The notes: generated by a model not told the origin, from the sequence alone. A stretch of 10,995 nt of DNA from Phycisphaerales bacterium (GCA_029212425.1 JARGNC010000082.1:1-10995), one strand, 5' to 3'. Numbered from the stretch's first letter, positions 1 to 6,892 are shown. Numbers and translations: made by a program.

Positions 1-687
1 TGGGATGGATCGACACGCGGACGGACGCAGATTGGCTGGCTCGATGGGTACCACTCGTTTTCGTTTGGTCGGTACTTTGATCCGGATCGGATGGGGTTCC
101 GGGCGCTTCGGGTGATCAATGATGATGTGATCAAGGCGAGCCGAGGGTTTGGGATGCATCCGCACAGCGAGATGGAGATCCTGACCTGGGTGCTTGATGG
201 GAAGATTGTGCATGAGGACAGCACTGGCAAGAGCGGCGAGATTGTTCCGGGTGATTTGCAGTTGATGTCGGCGGGGACTGGGATTCGGCACAGCGAGTTC
301 AACGGGCTTGATGATGCGCCGACGCATTTGCTGCAGATCTGGATTGAGCCGAGTGTTGCTGGGGTTGAGCCGGGGTATCAGCAGGCGTCGTTTGATGTTG
401 CTGGTCGGACGGATCAGTGGCAGTTGCTCGCGTCACCAGAGGCAAGCGATGGATCGCTCAAGATTCATGCTGAGGCAGAGGTTTCGGTTGCGACGCTTCG
501 CGCTGGAAGCGAGCTTGATGCGGTGCTCTCTGCGGATCGGCACGGGTATTTGCATGTTGCACGCGGGAAGGTGGAGGTCGACGGGCGTGAACTCAGCAGC
601 GGAGATGCGGTGTCGTTTTCGGGTGGATCAACGGTGTTGATTCGCGGGCTTGAAGCGAGTGAGTTGATGTTGTTTGATTTGGAGTAG
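1..687 (+). CDS. Pirin family protein (quercetin 2,3-dioxygenase-like cupin), 5' end cut by window
   Basis: The reading frame is open from base 1, and 228 residues are visible. The protein is a bicupin of the pirin/YhhW family. The N-terminal cupin carries the full metal set: HPH at visible residues 53-55 and H97/E99 in GIRHSEF. These match the His57, His59, His101 and Glu103 pattern of E. coli YhhW with an offset of 4, so only about four residues and the start codon are missing. The GWLDGYHSFSFG segment near the N-terminus and MGFRALRVIND are also typical. The C-terminal half (about 150-228) is the second, metal-free cupin. Family members bind Fe or another divalent metal and some cleave quercetin, but the natural substrate is usually unknown. 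It is probably cytosolic, as no signal peptide fits in the missing residues. OsmC follows on the same strand after 94 bases, so co-transcription is possible. An internal ATG at 91 is not the start, because conserved pirin sequence lies before it. Confidence 0.93.
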   Translation, partial: WDGSTRGRTQIGWLDGYHSFSFGRYFDPDRMGFRALRVINDDVIKASRGFGMHPHSEMEILTWVLDGKIVHEDSTGKSGEIVPGDLQLMSAGTGIRHSEFNGLDDAPTHLLQIWIEPSVAGVEPGYQQASFDVAGRTDQWQLLASPEASDGSLKIHAEAEVSVATLRAGSELDAVLSADRHGYLHVARGKVEVDGRELSSGDAVSFSGGSTVLIRGLEASELMLFDLE

Positions 688-781
688 TGGACTCAATCTG
701 ACATCTCACGAGATTGTTCTGCGGCGTCGCTATGCTTGTCGAACAACTGGGCCAATCGGGCTTGGATTAGGGAGTATGGAC

Positions 782-1240
782 ATGTCAGAGCATTTGGCAA
801 CGATCGAATGGAAGCGAACCAGCGACGATTTCGCATACGCGACTTACAACAGGGAGCACACTTGGAAGTTTCAAGGTGGCGAATCGGTTCGGGCTTCTGC
901 GGCACCTGCGTATCAGGGAGATCCGTCGTGTGTTGATCCTGAGGAGGCGTTTGTTGCGTCGCTCTCGTCTTGCCATATGCTGACATTCCTCGCGCTGTGC
1001 ACGAAGGAGAAACTCGTCGTAGATTCGTACATTGATGAGGCGATCGGGTACATGGCGAAGAGTGACGATGGCAGGATGTGGATCACCAAGGTCGTGCTGA
1101 GACCAAGCATCACCTTCGGCGGTGACGGAGCACCTGCTCAGCAAATGCTCGATGCATTGCACCACCAGGCGCACGAGCTTTGCTTTATTGCCAACTCCGT
1201 GAAGACTGAGGTCTTGGTTGAGGCGCCGGCAGGGGGCTGA
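782..1240 (+). CDS. OsmC family peroxiredoxin (organic hydroperoxide reductase-like)
   Basis: This 152-residue protein belongs to the OsmC/Ohr fold, small homodimeric thiol peroxidases that reduce organic hydroperoxides in the cytosol. The two family cysteines are present: C64 in the helix motif LSSCHMLTFLALC, and C134 in HELCFIANSVKTEV near the C-terminus. Together they should form the peroxidatic/resolving pair. The length is normal for the family. The start at 782 is chosen because AGGGAG (769-774) lies 7 bases upstream. An ATG at 776 would be too close to it, and the open frame further upstream (from 674) overlaps the end of the pirin gene with no family similarity. It lies downstream of pirin, and the two may form a small stress-related unit. 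It is convergent with the metallo-hydrolase gene, leaving only 19 bases between the stops. I did not find a convincing own promoter in 688-781. Confidence 0.93.
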   Translation: MSEHLATIEWKRTSDDFAYATYNREHTWKFQGGESVRASAAPAYQGDPSCVDPEEAFVASLSSCHMLTFLALCTKEKLVVDSYIDEAIGYMAKSDDGRMWITKVVLRPSITFGGDGAPAQQMLDALHHQAHELCFIANSVKTEVLVEAPAGG

Positions 1241-1259
1241 TCTTGCTTCGTGTTTCGTT

Positions 1260-2309
1260 TTAGCTTGCGAGTTCGTCGTAGACGGCGTTGATTGCTCGCT
1301 CGCGGATGGACTCGAATCCGAGGCCTTTCATGAAGTCCCATTCCATCGACGCGGTGTCCTCCTTTGGGGTTCCCGCGTCGATTTGGTTTTGGACTTCGAT
1401 GAGGATCTGGGTGAGGTAATCGATTTGGTTTTGGATGATTGTTCGGTCGCCTGGCTCTCCATGACCTGGGACGACGATGGTGTCTTTGTCGCAGAGTTGG
1501 TAGAGGGTTCCGAGTGCGACGAGCCAACCCATTGCGGAGACGCCTGCGGTTGGATCAAAGTATGGGTGGAGTCCTGAGAAGACGAGGTCTCCTGTGTGGA
1601 AGACATTGTCGTCTTTGAACTCGACGACGAGGTCGTTGTCGGTGTGTCCGGGTCCGAAGTGATGGAGGGTGATGTCGGTGCCTTCGATGTCAGTTGCTTT
1701 GGCATCGATTGCGGTTGCAGGGGTGACTTCTTTGTTGGTCCATGCATCCGACGCATCGGCGGCTTGTTGTGCGAGGTCTTTGAGTGCTTTGGAGTCGCTG
1801 AATCCCTTGATGCGGTCGACTGCGTTTTTGCCTGACTGTTTGGTGGTGTCGAGTTGGGATTGGATTCTTGGGATCGCGTTTTTGTGCGCGTAGGACTCGT
1901 CGGCGTGCGGAATGATGAGTGGGTTTCCAGCGGTGTGGTCGCCGTGATGGTGGGTGTTGATGAGGATGAGCTTTGGAGAACCATTCTTTGAATCGGCGCG
2001 GGTGAAGTTTTCAGCGTCGGCTTTGATCGCGCCGGCGAGGTGCGGGTATTTGGTATCGATCATGATGATCGCGTCTTTGGAGGTGCGGAGGAGGACATTG
2101 CCTCCGGTGTTGAGGTCAACGAAGGCGTGGAAGCTTGGTTTGAGCTCGGACCAAGTGATGAGCGGATCCGCGCTGGTTGCGGAGCGGAGGATGGATGCGA
2201 GGGCTGGGGAGGTGAGGGCGAGGGTGCCGGTGGTTGCGGCAATGATTTTGAGTGAATCACGGCGGGTGATGGATTGGAGGGAGGTGGATTGGTCGTTCTG
2301 GATAGGCAT
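1260..2309 (-). CDS. Tat-exported metallo-beta-lactamase-fold hydrolase
   Basis: This 349-residue protein has a twin-arginine leader: TRRDSLK at residues 15-21, then a hydrophobic stretch and a likely cleavage after A-L-A near residue 38. It should therefore be exported folded with its metals. The mature part is a metallo-beta-lactamase fold with a complete dinuclear zinc set: HxHxDH at 120-125 (H120, H122, D124, H125), H222 in GPGHTDND, D241 in HTGD, and H283 in PGHGE. This pattern fits a periplasmic class-B/SoxH-like hydrolase, but the substrate cannot be read from the sequence, and beta-lactamase activity should not be assumed. The start at 2309 is preferred because AGGAG (2319-2323) is 9 bases away. 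An in-frame ATG at 2318 abuts the AGGAG directly and would add three residues. It is divergent from efp across about 124 bases and convergent with the OsmC gene. Confidence 0.9.
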   Translation of the reverse strand: MPIQNDQSTSLQSITRRDSLKIIAATTGTLALTSPALASILRSATSADPLITWSELKPSFHAFVDLNTGGNVLLRTSKDAIIMIDTKYPHLAGAIKADAENFTRADSKNGSPKLILINTHHHGDHTAGNPLIIPHADESYAHKNAIPRIQSQLDTTKQSGKNAVDRIKGFSDSKALKDLAQQAADASDAWTNKEVTPATAIDAKATDIEGTDITLHHFGPGHTDNDLVVEFKDDNVFHTGDLVFSGLHPYFDPTAGVSAMGWLVALGTLYQLCDKDTIVVPGHGEPGDRTIIQNQIDYLTQILIEVQNQIDAGTPKEDTASMEWDFMKGLGFESIRERAINAVYDELAS

Positions 2310-2433
2310 TGGGGTCATCTCCTGTGTGCGGGCGTCCGATGAGGATATGATAGGGTCGCTCTGGGAATGGTCTCTGGGCGTCTGAACATGTGAACTCTGG
2401 TCGCGATGCGATCATTCCCGGGAATCTGTATCT

Positions 2434-3000
2434 ATGAAAGCAAACGAAATTCGCCCTGGCATTGCTCTGAATCTGAGCGGGAAACTGTATGTTGTTGCCA
2501 AAATCGGGCATGTGAAGCCTGGGAAGGGTCCGGCGTACATTCAGGCGAAGATGCGTGCGGTGGACGGATCGGGGATGAAGGAACAACGGTTCTCGGGTTC
2601 GGATGTTGTTGATGGGGCGACTCTGGACAAACGCGAGATGGAGTTTTTGTATCCAGACGGCAACGGTGGCGGGACCTTCATGGACATGGAGAACTACGAC
2701 CAGGTTGACCTGACCCCTGACCTGCTTGGTGATACCTTGCTGTACATGTCGGCGAACAGCACCTGTGATGTGATGTTCCACGAGGGGAGTCCGGTTGCGA
2801 TCGAGCTCCCATCGTCGGTGACAGTTGAGATTACAGACACCGCTCCTGGGATCAAGGGTGCGACGGCGACGAACCAGCTTAAGGAAGCGGAGTGTGATAC
2901 GGGCTTGAAGACTCGTGTGCCGCCGTTTATTGCGATTGGCGAGAAGGTGCGTGTTTCGACTGAGGACGGGTCGTACATGTCGCGGGTGAAGGAAGATTGA
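2434..3000 (+). CDS. efp: Elongation factor P
   Basis: This 188-residue EF-P relieves ribosomes stalled on polyproline stretches by binding between the P and E sites. Three domains are visible: a KOW-like N-terminal domain (1-65) with the tip loop KPGKGPA at 28-34, where K31 is the position modified in other bacteria; a central OB domain (about 66-128); and a C-terminal OB domain (about 129-188) with TAPGIKGATA and ending GSYMSRVKED. Oddly, several stretches (KANEI at the N-terminus, FMDMENYD, ALELP-like IELPSSV, TAPGIKGATA) resemble YeiP/EfpL as I remember it, while the tip loop is the canonical short lysine type. No strong Shine-Dalgarno precedes the ATG. TATGAT at 2346-2351 could be a -10 box, but I see no good -35. 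aroK follows one base after the stop. Confidence 0.95.
   Translation: MKANEIRPGIALNLSGKLYVVAKIGHVKPGKGPAYIQAKMRAVDGSGMKEQRFSGSDVVDGATLDKREMEFLYPDGNGGGTFMDMENYDQVDLTPDLLGDTLLYMSANSTCDVMFHEGSPVAIELPSSVTVEITDTAPGIKGATATNQLKEAECDTGLKTRVPPFIAIGEKVRVSTEDGSYMSRVKED
2989..2995 (+). promoter_or_regulatory. Ribosome binding site of aroK inside the end of efp
   Basis: AAGGAAG lies within the last codons of efp. It supplies the Shine-Dalgarno for the TTG start at 3002 (6-8 base spacing). This site decides in favour of the TTG start, because no ATG or GTG is available in frame before the P-loop. Confidence 0.7.
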
Positions 3001-3001
3001 G

Positions 3002-3550
3002 TTGGGTGAGCTTGGTCCCAATCTGGTTTTGATTGGGCTGCGCGGTTCGGGGAAGTCCACGCTTGGGGCTCGTGTTGCTGAGCGGCTTGGATGTGATTTC
3101 GTTGACTTGGATCATGTGACTGCTCGCGTGCTTGGGTGCGATGGCGCGGGGGAGGCGATCGCTCAGCATGGGATGGATGCGTTTCGCGGTGCGGAGCGGA
3201 CAGCGCTTGATTCTGAACTTGGTCAGCTTGGGCGCGTGATCGCGCTTGGGGGCGGGACCCCCACTGCGGATGGGTGTGCTGAACTTTTGCGCGAGGGTCA
3301 GAGCTCGGATCAGTGCAGGGTTGTGTATTTGCGTGGTGGTGTTGAGACCCTTCGCGAACGATTGGCACTGGGGAAAAATACCGACAGGCCGTCGCTGACT
3401 GGTGGGGATGTGGTGGATGAAGTGCAGGAAGTGTTTGAGGCAAGAGATCCGCTGTATCGAGAGATCGCGGGTTCGGTGCTTCACATAGATGGGGTTGAGT
3501 TGGAATCTTGTGTGGTTGCGCTGTGTTCGCTTGCGCTGAGTTCTCACTAA
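3002..3550 (+). CDS. aroK: Shikimate kinase
   Basis: This 182-residue P-loop kinase phosphorylates shikimate to shikimate 3-phosphate with ATP, the fifth step towards chorismate, in the cytosol. Walker A is GLRGSGKST (12-20). D35 and D37 in FVDLD form the Mg/shikimate site. R62 in FRGAE and the glycine run ALGGGTP (81-87) bind shikimate. R129 in TDRPSL is the LID arginine, and RDPLYRE (148-154) is the C-terminal conserved helix. The start is TTG at 3002. An in-frame stop at 2987 leaves no ATG or GTG before the Walker motif, and AAGGA (2989-2993), inside the end of efp, is correctly spaced 8 bases away. The gene begins one base after the efp stop, so translation is very probably coupled. No clear hairpin terminator follows, only a T-rich stretch at 3569-3577. 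Confidence 0.93.
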   Translation: MGELGPNLVLIGLRGSGKSTLGARVAERLGCDFVDLDHVTARVLGCDGAGEAIAQHGMDAFRGAERTALDSELGQLGRVIALGGGTPTADGCAELLREGQSSDQCRVVYLRGGVETLRERLALGKNTDRPSLTGGDVVDEVQEVFEARDPLYREIAGSVLHIDGVELESCVVALCSLALSSH

Positions 3551-3577
3551 TGCTGGATATAAGTTCTGTTTTTCTTT

Positions 3578-3608
3578 GTGACAACTAAATTTCCGTGTAC
3601 TTTATAGG
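3578..3608 (+). promoter_or_regulatory. Possible sigma-70 promoter of the LVIVD/dockerin gene
   Basis: GTGACA (3578-3583, five of six to TTGACA) is followed after 19 bases by TATAGG (3603-3608, four of six to TATAAT). This lies in the AT-rich 100-base gap between aroK and the dockerin gene, the most AT-rich gap in the window. Spacing is long for a sigma-70 promoter, so this is a weak call made from sequence alone. Confidence 0.25.
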
Positions 3609-3651
3609 AAGTTACTCGTGGGTTTCTTTCACAGGCATACGGAGAGTACAT

Positions 3652-4860
3652 ATGAAATTGTTTTCCATGATTCGTGCAGCGGTCGGCGTTGCAGGGCTGG
3701 GGTTGTTGTCTACTGGCGCAGTGGCTGGCGGATTGACTGGGCCTTCGTGCACGGCACCTTTGCGTGCTTTGTTTGCGCAAGACAATATTTATGAACTGGA
3801 AGCTTCGGGATCAACGATCTTTGCGTTGACGAGTCAAGATGGTGTTCTGGCGATTGATGTCAGCGATCCATTGAATCCGGTTGAGCTCGATAGTTATCCG
3901 CTACGTCCAGAGTTCATGGAGCTTGATGGGGATCTGTTGTATGGACTGAACAGGCCGACGGGATTGCCTGCGACTGTTGTGATTTTGGATGTGAGCGATC
4001 CGAGTGACATCACGCTTGTTGCGGAGCATCCTGTTGTTGGTGATGCTGATCCCATTCCAGCGGCATTCCTTGGAATGGATATGAATAATTCGATCGGGTA
4101 CTTCACCTATATCGCGAACAGCGTGGATGGGATTGGGATGGGGTTCTCGGTTGTCGATCTATCGGATTCAATGAATCCGGTCTATATTGGACACCGGTTC
4201 TTCAATGGGACGGATGATTTCTTCGGGCTCTTTGGTTCGGTGGGGTATGGATCGAATGTGTATATTTATGGTCACCACCCTGTCATTGGGACTGGTGTTC
4301 ATATCTTTGATCATTCGGATCCGGCGCTGCCTGTGGTTGGCTTTCTGCCAAGCGATTCGTTCCAGATGACCATTCATGACTCGATGCTCTTTATCAATGG
4401 GGTCAGCGCTCGGGTGTACGATCTTGTTGATCCGGATGCGCCATCGCTCATTTCTGAGTTCGCAAATGTTGGGAGTTCAACATCGGTGAGTTTCTTTGGG
4501 GACGATGCGTTCCTCAACACATCGAACGATGGCATCCGTCGATACGATTTTTCTGATCCGACGAATCCGCAGTTCTTGATCGCGTATGAGACCTTTGATC
4601 GTGTTTCGGACAGCATTACCGATGGCTCGGTGATTTATGGTGCGAACTTTGTTTCAGGACTTGAGGTCGCGTTGATCAATGATTGCGAACTGGAATGCTC
4701 GGCTGATCTGAACAGCGATGGTACGGTGAACGTTTTGGATATCTCCTCGTTCCTCATCTTGTTTGTGGATCAAGACCTGATTGTTGATCTCAACGATGAT
4801 GGGAGCTTGAACTTTATGGATGTGACATTGTTCCTCGATGCGTATGGCATCGGGTGCTGA
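3652..4860 (+). CDS. Secreted LVIVD-repeat beta-propeller-like protein with C-terminal GC-type dockerin domain
   Basis: This 402-residue exported protein has a Sec signal peptide at 1-25 (MKLF..IR, hydrophobic core, cleavage near AVA). Six copies of a short motif of the form hhDhSDPxxPxhhg follow, near residues 66-80, 111-125, 167-180, 217-230, 255-269 and 297-311. They are spaced roughly 40-55 residues apart, as in LVIVD-repeat proteins thought to form a beta-propeller. The tail (349-402) has two EF-hand-like calcium loops, D352-L-N354-S-D356-G with D363, and D379-L-N381-D-D383-G with D390. It ends in Gly-Cys, matching the GC-type dockerin found on many Phycisphaerae surface or secreted proteins. 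Cysteines at 345, 349 and 402 frame the tail. The start at 3652 is chosen for GGAG at 3641-3644 (7-base spacing) and the signal peptide that begins there; the frame is open further upstream, to 3595. A strong terminator follows, so the gene is monocistronic. The binding partner or ligand is unknown. Confidence 0.87.
   Translation: MKLFSMIRAAVGVAGLGLLSTGAVAGGLTGPSCTAPLRALFAQDNIYELEASGSTIFALTSQDGVLAIDVSDPLNPVELDSYPLRPEFMELDGDLLYGLNRPTGLPATVVILDVSDPSDITLVAEHPVVGDADPIPAAFLGMDMNNSIGYFTYIANSVDGIGMGFSVVDLSDSMNPVYIGHRFFNGTDDFFGLFGSVGYGSNVYIYGHHPVIGTGVHIFDHSDPALPVVGFLPSDSFQMTIHDSMLFINGVSARVYDLVDPDAPSLISEFANVGSSTSVSFFGDDAFLNTSNDGIRRYDFSDPTNPQFLIAYETFDRVSDSITDGSVIYGANFVSGLEVALINDCELECSADLNSDGTVNVLDISSFLILFVDQDLIVDLNDDGSLNFMDVTLFLDAYGIGC
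4707..4860 (+). other. Dockerin-like two-loop calcium domain ending in Gly-Cys
   Basis: This is the coding part of the C-terminal anchor domain described in the parent gene. Each repeat has the pattern D-L-N-x-D-G-(T/S)-(V/L)-N-x-x-D followed by a hydrophobic helix (ISSFL, VTLFL). The final two residues are G-C. In Phycisphaerae this domain recurs on otherwise unrelated exported proteins, which suggests sorting or surface attachment. That role is inference. Confidence 0.8.
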
Positions 4861-4895
4861 AGCTTCTGGTAAACAAAATATGTTTTTGAACTTTG

Positions 4896-4924
4896 AAACC
4901 CGGTCCGGTTGGATCGGGTTTTTT
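4896..4924 (+). terminator. Rho-independent terminator after the dockerin gene
   Basis: An 11-bp stem (4896-4906 with 4911-4921, one G-T wobble at 4903/4914) closes on the tetraloop GGTT and runs into six Ts (4919-4924). The last Ts overlap the stop codon of trpF (4923-4925) on the other strand. On the minus strand the hairpin is not followed by a good U-run, so it terminates mainly the plus-strand transcript. Confidence 0.9.
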
Positions 4925-5573
4925 AGTTGCTTGCATCTGCGGCGCGGACGGCAGCGCAGAGGGCGGCGATTTTGGTGTGGTCTTTGATGCCTGGCTCGGA
5001 CTCGACTCCGGTTGAGACATCGATCGCGTAGGGGCGGAGGGTCTGGATGACTTCTCCGACATTGCTCGCGTCGAGACCTCCGGCGATGATGATCTTCTTA
5101 GGGTAGTCCTTGATGAGGGGGGCGAGTTTGGTCCAGTCGAAGGATTGGCCTTGTCCTCCATCGGAACCATCGAGGAGGAGGGCGTCGATTTCTTCGACCT
5201 TCTCCCAGCGGTTGAGCTGGGACTGGATGGTGACCTCTTCGTATTTGAATGCTTTGATCACGCCGGGACCGCATTGTTTGACGAGTTCGAGGGGTTCTTT
5301 GCCGTGGAGTTGGAAGGTGTGTGCGGGGCAGATTTGTTCGATGGTGCAGAACTCGTCGATGTCGGTGACTTGGACGACCCCCACTGCGGAGACCATTGGC
5401 GGGAGCTCGAACATGATCGCGGCGGCTTCTTGGGGATCGATGTATCTTGGGGTGTCCTCAACGAAGATGAAACCGATGGCGTCGGCGCCGTGGTCTACGG
5501 CGGCTTGTGCGTCCTCGTGGTTGGTGATGCCGCAGATTTTGATTCGGGTTCGGGCGTGTGTTGGTGGGGTCAT
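4923..5573 (-). CDS. trpF: Phosphoribosylanthranilate isomerase
   Basis: This 216-residue (beta-alpha)8 enzyme converts N-(5-phosphoribosyl)anthranilate to the carboxyphenylamino-deoxyribulose phosphate in tryptophan synthesis, in the cytosol. The signature KICGIT (12-17) carries the catalytic base C14, and D135 in LLLDGSDGG is the catalytic acid. Other family motifs are GFIF..TPRYI (34-45), FQLHG (87-91), FDW (145-147), and the phosphate-binding AGGL (164-167) and DVSTGVE (185-191, usually DVSSGVE). Length is normal for a monofunctional TrpF. The start ATG overlaps the TGA of the upstream rhomboid gene (ATGA, 5570-5573), and no separate Shine-Dalgarno is present, so translation should depend on the upstream gene. 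No other trp gene is in the window. Confidence 0.95.
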   Translation of the reverse strand: MTPPTHARTRIKICGITNHEDAQAAVDHGADAIGFIFVEDTPRYIDPQEAAAIMFELPPMVSAVGVVQVTDIDEFCTIEQICPAHTFQLHGKEPLELVKQCGPGVIKAFKYEEVTIQSQLNRWEKVEEIDALLLDGSDGGQGQSFDWTKLAPLIKDYPKKIIIAGGLDASNVGEVIQTLRPYAIDVSTGVESEPGIKDHTKIAALCAAVRAADASN

Positions 5574-6724
5574 TGGGGTGGGCTTTCGAGTGTTTCGAGC
5601 TCGGATTGCGCGAGGGCTTTGATGTCTTCGTCGCTTGTGGTCTCGATGAGATGGCTCAGGATTGAGCGGGCGGCTTCGTGGTTGCTGAGGTCTTTGGCGT
5701 TGATGCGTGCGCGGAGGATGCAGATGACATCGCGTTCTTTGTCCATCGGGTACGCTTTGATGAGGGCTTGGTACGCGTCGAGGGCTTCTTTTCGTTGGTT
5801 GGTTGCGTAGAGGTGGTTGGCGATTTGGTACTGCGCATCGCGGTGCATCGTTGTTGGGTAGTCTTCGTCGTCACCGAAGTATTGGAGCATCGCGAGGTAG
5901 CGTGCGGTCGCGTCTTCTAGATTTCCTTCGGTGAGTCGTTCTGAGATGTTTGCACGGCGCTGGGCGAGTTCGGCGACTTTGGGGTCGTTCTTTTTGTTGG
6001 GACTGCGCGGGCCGTTGGGCGCGGCGTTGGACGCGGCGGCGCATTCACGCTTGCGTTTCTTTTGTTTGAGGATTGAGAAGAGGTCGTATGGTTCTCGCGA
6101 GAGGACTTTGGTCCAGAGGAGGATAAGGGCGATTGAGATTCCGAAGGCGTATCCGCCGAGGTGTGCGGCGTTGGCGGTGCCGTTGTTTGGTTGGAAGGTT
6201 TGGGAGAAGAGGTCGATGACGATCCAGAGACCGATGAGCCACCATGCTGGCGCCATGAGGAACTGGATGAGGATGAGGAACCAGAGGATTTTAATTTTGG
6301 AGTTTGGGAAGAGGACGAGGAACGCGCCGGTGACGGCGGCGATCGCACCGGAGGCGCCGATCGCGGGGTAGTCTGAGACTGCGGCGTGGATGAGTCCTGA
6401 TCCGATGGCGCCGAGGAGGTAGAAGATGGTGAATCCGAGTCGTCCGAATCGGTCTTCGACTGGGGGTCCGAAGACGAAGAGTGCGAGCATGTTTCCGGCG
6501 AGGTGCATGAAACTGCCGTGGAGGAAGGCGGAGGTTATGGGTCCCCAGGGGGTGAGGTCGCGTCCCCAGACATGTCCGAAGTCGAGGAGTTGGTTTGCGA
6601 GTTTGGGATCTGAAGATTGGAGAACGATCTGGACAACGAAAACCGCGATGTTGATCGCGATGAGGATCGGGACGATCCGGGTCTTTCTGGCGAGGGGGCG
6701 GTTTGTACCCAGTGGGATGAGCAT
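5570..6724 (-). CDS. Rhomboid family intramembrane serine protease with C-terminal helical/TPR-like tail
   Basis: This protein has 384 residues. Residues 1-210 form a six-helix rhomboid core in the inner membrane, cutting substrates within or next to their transmembrane segments. Active-site residues are S125 in GASGA and H188 in AHLGGYAFG. N78 in HGSFMHLAGNM supplies the oxyanion-hole/HxxxN motif, and the L1-loop region (FGPPVEDRFG, 85-94) is also typical. After a basic linker (220-245, KQKKRKR) comes a soluble tail of about 135 residues. It is helical with TPR-like pattern (AQYQIANHLYATNQRKEALD, 297-316, and a following repeat), which may bind substrate or partner proteins in the cytoplasm. 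It overlaps trpF by four bases. The start at 6724 has no strong Shine-Dalgarno, and the protein begins close to the first membrane helix as expected. The substrate is unknown. Confidence 0.92.
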   Translation of the reverse strand: MLIPLGTNRPLARKTRIVPILIAINIAVFVVQIVLQSSDPKLANQLLDFGHVWGRDLTPWGPITSAFLHGSFMHLAGNMLALFVFGPPVEDRFGRLGFTIFYLLGAIGSGLIHAAVSDYPAIGASGAIAAVTGAFLVLFPNSKIKILWFLILIQFLMAPAWWLIGLWIVIDLFSQTFQPNNGTANAAHLGGYAFGISIALILLWTKVLSREPYDLFSILKQKKRKRECAAASNAAPNGPRSPNKKNDPKVAELAQRRANISERLTEGNLEDATARYLAMLQYFGDDEDYPTTMHRDAQYQIANHLYATNQRKEALDAYQALIKAYPMDKERDVICILRARINAKDLSNHEAARSILSHLIETTSDEDIKALAQSELETLESPPQ

Positions 6725-6892
6725 CGTGGATGGTACCCATCAATATTGGTGGCGTTGGTTGATGTGGTTGATCGTCGTTGGAGCGGTGTCTGGCCTATAG
6801 TTGGGTTCTCGCTTGATGTTGGGCGATCCTTGACGGATGACCGGCGTGAGTGCGAGGATTCTTGAGCCGCATTGAACTCGAAAGGATGCCAG
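6725..6892. promoter_or_regulatory. Divergent promoter region between rhomboid-trpF and citrate synthase
   Basis: This 168-base gap must hold start sites for both directions. On the plus strand TATAGT (6796-6801) is a fair -10 box but lacks a well-spaced -35. TTGACG (6830-6835) resembles a -35 but has no matching -10. I see no hairpin or operator that I would stand by. Confidence 0.35.

Noticed and set aside
674..781. Longer OsmC start overlapping the pirin end
   Set aside because: The extra 36 residues have no family similarity and the good ribosome binding site at 769-774 points to 782.
1202..1215. AAGAC/GTCTT hairpin near the end of the OsmC gene
   Set aside because: Only five pairs, inside coding sequence, and without a T-run on either strand, so not a terminator.
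2346..2351. TATGAT as a -10 box for efp
   Set aside because: No acceptable -35 at 16-19 bases upstream; a single 6-mer match is too weak to list as a promoter.
3541..3580. Possible terminator between aroK and the dockerin gene
   Set aside because: The stretch is T-rich but no stable stem precedes the Ts; AGTTCT occurs twice as a direct, not inverted, repeat.
2694..3584. Long minus-strand open frame (296 codons) opposite efp and aroK
   Set aside because: It is antisense to two firmly identified genes, and its composition is Pro/His/Arg/Gln-rich with no family motif, as expected for a shadow of GC-biased coding sequence.
5145..5810. Plus-strand open frame of 221 codons across trpF and the rhomboid tail
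   Set aside because: Antisense to two recognised genes, low-complexity Val/Asp/Gly/Leu composition and no motif; the minus-strand proteins have complete active sites.
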